DNA of 13,231 nucleotides from Streptomyces sp. NRRL WC-3549. GTDB lineage: Bacteria; Actinomycetota; Actinomycetes; Streptomycetales; Streptomycetaceae. Positions 1 to 5,359 of this stretch are shown piece after piece. Under the pieces are notes generated by a model. It was not told the origin of the DNA, did no database searches, and worked only from the letters and a program-made list of their open reading frames with translations. The stretch is taken from assembly GCF_000721935.1 (NCBI RefSeq), contig NZ_KL585412.1, forward strand, positions 27,342-40,572, written 5' to 3'. The stretch's first letter is position 1. Every line of letters begins with the position of its first letter. The position numbers were made by a program, and so were the translations under genes.

Positions 1-438
1 GCGGCAGGGGGCCGCGTAGCCGCCGTGGAGCGGGTCGCCGTCCTCGCGGATGTGCCGGGCGGTGATCCGGGCGTGTTTGAGGGCGCGGCGGGCTTCGCCG
101 TTGGTGAGGGGCTTGCGCTGGGCGCGCTTGGAGCGGCTGCTGTCGGCGGCGGTGAGCTGGCGGGAGAGCAGTATGGCCTCGGGGCAGCGCCCGGTGAAGC
201 GTTCGCGCTGGTTGCTGGTGAGGGTGTCGAGGAAGTCCTGGACGAGGTGGTGCAGGACGGGTGGCTGGTCGCCCTTGCCCGCGGTGCAGGTGAGTGTCTC
301 GCCGCGTACGGACAGGGCTGCGGCCACGGCCGGCAGGATGCCGTCGCGGCGGTGGAGGAGCTGGGGCGTGCGGCTGTGGTCGGTGCTGCTCCAGCTGAGT
401 CGCGGATCTCCGGACGTGACTGTTTGTGCAGGGTGCAT
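1..438 (-). CDS. YwqJ-related putative deaminase, C-terminus cut off by the window edge
   Basis: The minus strand is open from the ATG at 438 to the window edge, giving 146 residues that begin MHPAQTVTSGDPRLSWSSTD. The protein resembles the Streptomyces 'YwqJ-related putative deaminase' family (toxin-type cytidine/nucleotide deaminases). The Cys-x-Glu zinc/catalytic motif is visible as C85-P-E87 in GRCPEAILL. The last residues, APCR, are the start of the expected PCxxC zinc motif, whose second Cys lies outside the window. A purine-rich ribosome binding site (GGGAGGGAAG on the minus strand) precedes the ATG. No signal peptide is visible, so a cytoplasmic protein is inferred. It is transcribed divergently from the WHH/SUKH gene. 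The substrate (free nucleotide, nucleic acid or other) cannot be told from sequence. Confidence 0.85.
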   Translation of the reverse strand, partial: MHPAQTVTSGDPRLSWSSTDHSRTPQLLHRRDGILPAVAAALSVRGETLTCTAGKGDQPPVLHHLVQDFLDTLTSNQRERFTGRCPEAILLSRQLTAADSSRSKRAQRKPLTNGEARRALKHARITARHIREDGDPLHGGYAAPCR

Positions 439-453
439 GTTGTGGACTTCCCT

Positions 454-476
454 CCCGCAATCCCCCGAGTTGCGGG
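454..476 (-). promoter_or_regulatory. Leader hairpin beside the YwqJ-gene ribosome binding site
   Basis: A perfect 7-bp inverted repeat, CCCGCAA (454-460) and TTGCGGG (470-476), has a 9-nt loop. On the minus strand its 3' arm runs straight into the GGGAGGG ribosome binding site of the deaminase gene. It could mask translation initiation or be an operator. This is seen in the sequence only; the function is inference. Confidence 0.35.
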
Positions 477-555
477 GGACAGCCTGCCAAATGCGCAGGG
501 TGCTGGGGAAGCTGGGGCGGGGAAACGTGTCTGCGTGTCGCGGGGCGGTGGCTGT

Positions 556-577
556 ACCGTCACACGCTCGTGACGGT
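556..577. promoter_or_regulatory. Inverted repeat in the divergent intergenic region (candidate operator)
   Basis: Perfect 8-bp arms, ACCGTCAC (556-563) and GTGACGGT (570-577), flank a 6-bp centre. It lies between the divergent deaminase and WHH/SUKH genes (gap 439-663), where a dimeric repressor could control both. A TAGGCT-like -10 box near 623 may serve the rightward gene, but no convincing -35 box was found. Confidence 0.4.
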
Positions 578-663
578 GTGTGAGGGTCGCCCAGGGACGG
601 GGGCGGCTGTCGCGCCACCGCTTAGGCTGTGCGGAACACCAGACGCAGCAGGGGGCAACCGCC

Positions 664-1565
664 ATGACGACAGGTCGGCTCGGGCAGCAAGCCGCGCCAC
701 CGAACGCGGCCTATGCCGGGCAGGTCGTGCACTTTCCGGATCCGGTCCGGGCGTCCCGCCACCCCAGAGGTGTGCGCGTGGACGGGAGCGGCGTCCCGGA
801 CTTCTCGCCGTACGCGCGCGCGGCCGCGGAGATCGCGGAGCCGCCGCCGGGGTTCGGTATCGACGAGCTGCGGCTCTGTCTCTTATACACATCTGGCACC
901 ACGTGGCCGGGGGCCGCCGGATGGAGCTGGTTCCGGTCGAGGTGAAGGCGCTGCTGCGTCATCACGGTGGTCTGGCGACGGCGTCGGTGGACCAGCTGCG
1001 GCGGGGTACGCGCCCGTTGCAGGAGACCCGCCCGGTGCACTTCGTGTTGCCGAAGGGTGGTGTGGCCGTGGGTGAGCAGCAGGTCCTGGGCGTCGAGGAG
1101 GACCTGGGGTACCGGTTGCCGGGGGCCTACCGGTCGTTCCTGAAGGCGGCCGGGGGGTGTGCTCCGGTGGGTGCGGCGCTGGACGCGGAGCTGGGTCTGC
1201 TGGTCGACCAGCCGTTCTTCACGGTGCGCGAGGAGGCCGCCGTGAACGACCTGGTGTACGTGAACAAGTGTCTGCGCGACCACTTCACCAAGGACTACCT
1301 GGGGGTCGGTTTCGTCCAGGGCGGGATCGTCGCCGTGAAGGTGCGGGGCGGGGACGTGGGGTCGGTGTGGTTCTGCGCGTACGACGACGCCCGGGACCAG
1401 GACGGCTGGGGTGTGCAGGAGCGGGTGGAGCGGCTTCTGCTGCCGTGCGGTGAGGACTTCGACGCCTTCCTGCAGCGGCTGGCGGGCAATCCGCCGGAGC
1501 TGGAGACAGTGGCGAACCTGATGGTGGACGGCGGCTTCGCGCGGACCGTCCCGGTGGAGGGGTGA
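664..1565 (+). pseudogene. WHH-nuclease-like / SUKH (SMI1-KNR4) fusion protein, broken by adapter sequence
   Basis: The N-terminal part runs in one frame from the ATG at 664 (ribosome binding site GCAGGGGG), starting MTTGRLGQQAAPPNAAYAGQ and ending ...FGIDELRL near 875. The C-terminal part runs in another frame from about 895 to the stop at 1563-1565, starting HHVAGGRRMELVPVEVKALL. Between them lies a 19-base Nextera mosaic end. WHH...RRMELVP...RHHGG fits the WHH branch of HNH/EndoVII-type toxin nucleases. EEDLGYRLPGAYRSFLKAAGG (about 1096-1158) is a typical SUKH start, and the SUKH fold continues to the C-terminus. SUKH proteins are usually immunity proteins for contact-dependent toxins. Here nuclease-like and immunity-like parts share one chain with no export signal. 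From memory of Streptomyces relatives, about 30 residues are missing at the break. The gene is probably intact in the real genome. The next gene starts 7 nt after its stop. Confidence 0.75.
876..894. other. Nextera/Tn5 mosaic-end adapter sequence (contaminant)
   Basis: CTGTCTCTTATACACATCT is an exact 19/19 match to the transposase mosaic end used in Nextera libraries. It is AT-rich inside GC-rich coding DNA and translates to the well-known contaminant peptides CLLYTS, SLIHIW and SYTHL forward, and MCIRDR and DVYKRQ in reverse. The 9 bases on each side (867-875 and 895-903) are not direct repeats, so there is no Tn5 target-site duplication. Confidence 0.95.
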
Positions 1566-1572
1566 GCGCCGG

Positions 1573-3258
1573 ATGGTGACGTTCGCGCAGGCGCAGGAGC
1601 GGGCCGACGAGTGGGTCAACGGCGTCGTGCCCGGTTATCAGCACCGGGAGGTGCGGGTCCGGGAGTTCGGGCTGGGCTTCGTGGTGTGGGCCGAGGACCG
1701 GGCGGGCGGTCCGGTGTCGGACGGTGGCCGCCAGCGGCTGGTGATCGCCCGGGACAGCGGTGAGGCCACGTTGTGGCCGGGGCTGCCGGTGGGTGAGGTG
1801 ATCCGCCGGTACGAGGAGGAGTACGGGGGGTCTGATGCGGCACCGGCCGCTCCGGAGCCGCCGCAGCGTATCGATCTGAATCAGACGTCGTTCCTGTTGA
1901 GCCCGCCGGAGTGGCTCCAGGAGGCGGCGGACAAGCTGGGGATTCCGGACCGGCGTGCGGAGCAGGGTGCCGCCGGGGGGCCGTCCGCTCCGGCGGGGGT
2001 TCCCGCGCAGGCTTCCGGTTCCGGTCCGGGGTCCGCCGGTCAGGAGCCGGCCGGTGCGGGTTCGGCCGACGCGGGGGCGTCGGTGTGGCCGGCGGCCGGT
2101 GGCGGGGACGACGACCACGAGCCGACGGCGTCGGACGGTGTGCCGGCCGGGGCGACCCCGTGGGCGGGTACGGACACGAACGCGGGCTCGGACGAGGGTG
2201 CGGTGGGGTTGCCCGCCACGGTGTTCGCGCCGCCGTTGTCCGGGGCGGACGAGGACGGGACGTTGCCGCCGAGCGTGTCGGCGGAGGCGCCGACGGCGCT
2301 GATGTCGGGTGGGAGCCAGCTCCCCAGGACGGCGGTCGTCCCGGGGCTCGACCCGCAGGCCGGTCCGGGTACGCCGCCTCCGGCGGCGCCCGCCGGTCCT
2401 GGTACCCCGTCTCCCGGGGCGCCCGCCGGCCCGGGTACGCCGCCTTCGGGGGCGCCCGCGCCTCACGTGGGTCCGGGGTCCTCGGCCGGTGACATCGCGG
2501 ACGCGGCCACCAGCAAGGCCGTGGTGCCGCCGCGCGGTGCGCGGGGGACGGGGCCGACGACCCCGCCGCCGCCGGGGGCGCCCGGTACGCCGGGGGCGCG
2601 TCCGGGGGCCGCCGTGCCGCCGCCCGCCCCGGGGGCCCCGGACGGGCCCGCGGGTGGATACGTGCCGACGCAGCTGGTGTCGCAGCTCGGACCGTCGGGG
2701 GGGACCGGCGCTCCGGGCACGCCTCCGGGTGCTCCGGGCACGCCTCCGGGTCCTCCGGGCCCGCCCGCTCCTCCCGGGGCGACGCCGCCGCCCGGCGGCG
2801 GCGTGCACCACGCCGCGACGATGCTGGCCGATGGCGGCCTGGGCGGCGCGAACACGCCCCGGCCCCCGGGGCCGCCCGGTGCTCCCCGGCCCCCCGGGCC
2901 CCCTGGATCACCCACGCCCCCCGGGCCGCCCGCTCCTCCCGGGGCGACGCCGCCGCCCGGCGGCGGCGTGCACCATGCCGCGACGATGCTGGCGGGTCCG
3001 GGGCCGTCCGGCCCGGGTGTGCCGCGGCCTCCCGGTCCTCCGGGTCCTCCCGGGGCTCCGGGGGCTCCCGCGGGCCCGCACACGCCGCCGCCCCCGGCGT
3101 ACGGCTATCCGCAGCAGCCCGCCGGGCAGCCGACGGCTGATCCGCCGTTCGGCGCCGGGCACCCCGCACCCGGAGTGGCAGATGCTGCACGAGCTGCGGG
3201 CGATGAACGTGCCGCCGCAGCAGGTCATCGAGCTGCACACGGAGTTGGAGTCGTGTGA
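1573..3258 (+). CDS. Imm35/YrhB-like domain plus Pro/Gly-rich linker; N-terminal part of a frameshifted SUKH-4/deaminase protein
   Basis: ATG at 1573 follows GGTGGAGGGG and sits 7 nt after the SUKH gene stop, so the two genes are probably co-transcribed. Residues 1-85 (MVTFAQAQERADEWVNGVVP... to ...EVIRRYEEEYG) look like the YrhB/Imm35 immunity-domain family. A conserved-looking segment, RIDLNQTSFLLSPPEWLQEA, follows near residue 100. About 400 residues of Pro/Gly/Ala-rich low-complexity linker then contain repeated short motifs. From about 3140 this frame reads nonsense to a TGA at 3256-3258, while the +1 frame (3137-4042) carries the recognisable deaminase and SUKH-4 domains. The last 40 or so residues of this reading frame are therefore probably not real. 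The intact protein would be about 820-850 residues. Confidence 0.7.
   Translation: MVTFAQAQERADEWVNGVVPGYQHREVRVREFGLGFVVWAEDRAGGPVSDGGRQRLVIARDSGEATLWPGLPVGEVIRRYEEEYGGSDAAPAAPEPPQRIDLNQTSFLLSPPEWLQEAADKLGIPDRRAEQGAAGGPSAPAGVPAQASGSGPGSAGQEPAGAGSADAGASVWPAAGGGDDDHEPTASDGVPAGATPWAGTDTNAGSDEGAVGLPATVFAPPLSGADEDGTLPPSVSAEAPTALMSGGSQLPRTAVVPGLDPQAGPGTPPPAAPAGPGTPSPGAPAGPGTPPSGAPAPHVGPGSSAGDIADAATSKAVVPPRGARGTGPTTPPPPGAPGTPGARPGAAVPPPAPGAPDGPAGGYVPTQLVSQLGPSGGTGAPGTPPGAPGTPPGPPGPPAPPGATPPPGGGVHHAATMLADGGLGGANTPRPPGPPGAPRPPGPPGSPTPPGPPAPPGATPPPGGGVHHAATMLAGPGPSGPGVPRPPGPPGPPGAPGAPAGPHTPPPPAYGYPQQPAGQPTADPPFGAGHPAPGVADAARAAGDERAAAAGHRAAHGVGVV
2362..2460 (+). repeat. Three 33-bp in-frame tandem repeats (GPGTPxxxAPA)
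   Basis: Three consecutive 11-codon units start at 2362, 2395 and 2428 and encode GPGTPPPAAPA, GPGTPSPGAPA and GPGTPPSGAPA. They lie in the Pro-rich linker of the SUKH-4/deaminase gene. Codons vary at third positions, so this is an older expansion under protein-level constraint and not a recent slippage product. Confidence 0.8.
2761..2993 (+). repeat. 68-bp direct repeat in the linker (VHHAATMLA unit)
   Basis: 2761-2828 and 2926-2993 match at 67 of 68 bases (C2811 versus T2976). The offset is 165 bp, exactly 55 codons. Both encode PPAPPGATPPPGGGVHHAATMLA. Such near-identical GC-rich repeats can recombine and can also confuse assembly, which matters because the reading frame fails about 130 bp downstream. 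Confidence 0.85.
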
Positions 3259-4042
3259 GCTGCCGGGTGCGTACTGCGCGCGGATGATCCGGGAGATGTG
3301 GCCGCAGGTCCGGATCACGAGCGTCGCGCCGTACGGCACCGATCACGCGAGCCGGCAGCAGGGCATGCAGGCGTTGTTGACGCATCAGGGTGAGCTGCAC
3401 CAGGTGGCCGACGGGCCGGCGCGGCCGGCCCCGGTGCGGGCGCCGCTGCCGCAGGTCTCGCCCGCCGGCCCGTTGCCGCCGGAGGCGCTGGCGGAGGAGA
3501 TGCTGGGGGCGTTCGGTCCGCAGGGCGTGCTCCGTTTCGACCAGCGGGCGGTGTCCCGGCAGGGTGTGCCGGAGGCCGTGGCGCGGACCCTGGTGTGGGC
3601 GGGTCTGCCCGCCGACTTCGGGCCGTTCTTCTGGGCGCAGCCGGGACAGCCGGTGGTGCCGACGCTGGGTGAGCTGGCGGCGCAGCGTCAGGTGCAGGCG
3701 GCGCCGGACGCGGGTTCGTACCTCGTGATGGGGTCGGACTTCGGCCGGGCGGTCTGCGTCCAGTACGGCACGGCGAACATCGTGGCGGTGCCGGTGGAGG
3801 CGGGTCCGGGCGGACAGGCCGTGGCGCCGCAGTTCGTGAACACCGGGCTGCCGGAGTTCGTGCGCTCGATGGCGCTGCTGGGCCGGATGTGGCGGTTGCG
3901 GTACGGGCTGAATCCGGAGCAGGCGGGCCGTTGGACCGTCGATTTCCAGGCGCAGTTGGCGGCACTGGATGCGGCGGCGCTGGCGTCTCCGGAGAGCTGG
4001 TGGTCGGTTCTGCTGGAGCAGATGTGGGACGGGCTGTTGTGA
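3137..4042 (+). CDS. Deaminase plus SUKH-4 domains; C-terminal part of the frameshifted protein
   Basis: This is a 301-residue open segment with no good start of its own, beginning LIRRSAPGTPHPEWQMLHEL and continuing the chain begun at 1573. The first third resembles the XOO_2897-type nucleic acid/nucleotide deaminase family. The H-P-E motif is at 3167-3175. The zinc-cysteine motif appears as SCELPGAYC, with Cys codons at 3254 and 3275 and Ser where Pro is usual. A short Pro-rich hinge follows. The rest (ALAEEMLGAFGPQGVLRFDQ, GLPADFGPFFW, GSYLVMGSDFGRAVCVQYGT, to ALASPESWWSVLLEQMWDGLL) fits the SUKH-4 immunity family. The stop is TGA at 4040-4042, followed by a strong hairpin. A toxin-type enzyme fold and an immunity fold on one chain suggest autoregulation or a sensor role; this is inference. 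Confidence 0.75.
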   Translation: MIRRSAPGTPHPEWQMLHELRAMNVPPQQVIELHTELESCELPGAYCARMIREMWPQVRITSVAPYGTDHASRQQGMQALLTHQGELHQVADGPARPAPVRAPLPQVSPAGPLPPEALAEEMLGAFGPQGVLRFDQRAVSRQGVPEAVARTLVWAGLPADFGPFFWAQPGQPVVPTLGELAAQRQVQAAPDAGSYLVMGSDFGRAVCVQYGTANIVAVPVEAGPGGQAVAPQFVNTGLPEFVRSMALLGRMWRLRYGLNPEQAGRWTVDFQAQLAALDAAALASPESWWSVLLEQMWDGLL

Positions 4043-4056
4043 TCTGACCCGTTGGA

Positions 4057-4096
4057 GGGGTGGCGTCCGGACCCGGTGGGGTCCGGACGCCACCCC
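4057..4096 (+). terminator. Strong hairpin terminator after the SUKH-4/deaminase gene
   Basis: A perfect 16-bp stem (4057-4072 with 4081-4096, arm GGGGTGGCGTCCGGAC) has an 8-nt loop. It begins 14 nt after the stop codon. There is no long U-tract, as is common in Streptomyces. It separates this transcript from the coiled-coil gene at 4231. Confidence 0.8.
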
Positions 4097-4230
4097 TTCA
4101 TGCCGTCTGTGATGCCGGTCGCTTCCGTCTTGAATGCGGTTGATCGATTCCGACTTCCGGCATCATTTGCCGCATCCTTGACGTATTGCTTGGGGGTCGG
4201 GGCGTCGGCGAGCGGAAAGAGGCTTCAGGG

Positions 4231-5124
4231 ATGAGTGGTGGACCGGTGTCCGCGTTCGGCTTCGACCGTGTGCGCGGGCGTGGTTGGCGTCCGGAGCAGG
4301 TGGACCGTGCCGTTGCCGTGCTGTCGGGTGAGCGGGAGCGGGCACGGGAGGAAGTGGCCCGGCTGACGGCCCTCGCCGAGGAGTTGACGGCGGAGTCGGC
4401 GCGGCTGCGTGAGGTGGTGGCGTCGCTGGCGCCGCAGACGTATGTGTCGCTGGGGGAGCGGGCCCAGCGGATTCTGGCGCTGGCGGAGGAGGAGGCCGAG
4501 GCGGCCCGGGCTGCGGCGGTGGAGGAGGCGCAGGCGCTGCGGGACGCCGCGGACGCGGCGGGCCGGGAGGCGAAGGAGGCGGCGCGTGCGGCGGCGTCTT
4601 CGGGGCGGGCGGCTGCCGGTGAGGAGGCCGAGGCGCTGCTGGGTGCGGCCCGGGACACCGGCGAGAAGCTGGTGCGGGAGGCCTTGGAGGAGGCCGGCCG
4701 GGTCCGCGAGGAGGCGGACGCGGAGATGGCCGGGACCCGTCGCCGTACGGCGGGGGTGCTGGCGCACCAGGAGCAGGAGCACGCGGAGCGGCGCAAGGCG
4801 GCCGAGGAGGAGTTCGCGGCGGCGGAGGCCGTGGTGGCGGCGCGTGAGGCGGAGTTGGCGGAGCGTGGCGAGGCGCTGATCGCGCGGGCGCGACGGGAGC
4901 TCTCCGAGGCGGAGGAGGCCGCCCGGCACGGGCAGGAGGACGCGGAGGCGCGGGCGGCGGCGCTGCTGTCGGAGGCCGGGGTGGCCGAGGACCGGGTGGG
5001 CCGGGAGACGGACCGGGTGCTGCGGGAGCACGAGGAGGCCCGCGAGGAGGTACGGGCGCACATGGCGCACGTACGGACGGCTCTGGCGACGCTCACGGGG
5101 CGTACGCCCGTCGCGCCGGACTGA
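4231..5124 (+). CDS. DivIVA-like coiled-coil protein ('cellulose-binding protein' family of Streptomyces)
   Basis: ATG at 4231 follows AAAGAGG with an 8-nt gap, giving 297 residues starting MSGGPVSAFGFDRVRGRGWR. An upstream in-frame TTG at 4186 lacks this support. Residues 8-30 (FDRVRGRGWRPEQVDRAVAVL) resemble the DivIVA/FilP-type N-terminal element. VRxRGW-like starts followed by long Ala/Glu/Arg coiled coil (about 30-290) are typical of Streptomyces proteins annotated 'cellulose-binding'. These are now thought of as cytoskeleton-like, and the cellulose name is historical. The segment APQTYVSLGERAQRILALAE is well defined and probably functional. No membrane segment or signal peptide is seen. 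It lies in the same direction as the SUKH genes but behind a terminator, so it probably has its own promoter. The precise role is unknown. Confidence 0.8.
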   Translation: MSGGPVSAFGFDRVRGRGWRPEQVDRAVAVLSGERERAREEVARLTALAEELTAESARLREVVASLAPQTYVSLGERAQRILALAEEEAEAARAAAVEEAQALRDAADAAGREAKEAARAAASSGRAAAGEEAEALLGAARDTGEKLVREALEEAGRVREEADAEMAGTRRRTAGVLAHQEQEHAERRKAAEEEFAAAEAVVAAREAELAERGEALIARARRELSEAEEAARHGQEDAEARAAALLSEAGVAEDRVGRETDRVLREHEEAREEVRAHMAHVRTALATLTGRTPVAPD

Positions 5125-5163
5125 GCGGCTCCGCTCCTTCGTGCGCGGGGGGCGTCGTCTGAA

Positions 5164-5225
5164 GGTGCTTCCTGCGGGGCCGAGGTGCGTCTCGCGGGGC
5201 ACGGGGTGCGTCTCGCGGGCACGGG
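5164..5225. repeat. About three tandem copies of a 20-21-bp unit upstream of the MFS gene
   Basis: Units start at 5164 (degenerate), 5184 and 5205. The last two read GGTGCGTCTCGCGGGG and GGTGCGTCTCGCGGG, each followed by CACGG, and differ by one G. They are non-coding, between the coiled-coil gene stop (5124) and the MFS promoter region. Confidence 0.65.
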
Positions 5226-5270
5226 GTCGGGTGGCGTAGGCGCGTGTGTGCAGGCGGCGCACCCTCCCGA

Positions 5271-5323
5271 ATGTGCACTGGGCACATGGCATGCATGACA
5301 CATTAAGCATGTACTATGCACAT
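5271..5323 (+). promoter_or_regulatory. AT-rich promoter/operator region of the MFS gene with nested inverted repeats
   Basis: ATGTGCA (5271-5277) is the reverse complement of TGCACAT (5317-5323). A second, closer pair is ATGTGC (5271-5276) with GCACAT (5282-5287). GCAT (5307-5310) and ATGC (5316-5319) flank a TACTAT -10-like box at 5312-5317. The stretch is much richer in A/T than its surroundings and starts 89 nt before the MFS ATG. This fits a repressor-controlled promoter. No good -35 box at 16-18 bp was found. Confidence 0.5.
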
Positions 5324-5359
5324 CTCCTTCCCGAGGCCCGACCCTAGGAGTTCCCCTTC

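Noticed and set aside
876..894. A genuine Tn5-type insertion remnant
   Set aside because: There is no 9-bp target duplication, no second end and no transposon DNA. The exact 19-base mosaic end (the engineered form) and the loss of coding sequence fit a library adapter.
426..1565. A single 379-residue protein reading through the adapter
   Set aside because: Its first 150 residues are an out-of-frame reading of the intergenic region and the N-terminal gene part, and it contains the adapter peptide SLIHIW. Only the portion after about 895 is real.
2463..3083. Antisense Gly-Pro-rich collagen-like protein on the minus strand
   Set aside because: It is the mirror image of the Pro/Gly codons (CCN/GGN) of the linker on the plus strand, as expected in GC-rich DNA.
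3080..3180. Programmed ribosomal frameshift joining the two parts
   Set aside because: No slippery run plus stimulatory structure is convincing, and a segment seems to be missing, which slippage cannot explain.
1616..4093. 825-residue minus-strand frame opposite the SUKH-4/deaminase gene
   Set aside because: Arg/Pro-rich shadow of the linker, with no start context or domain.
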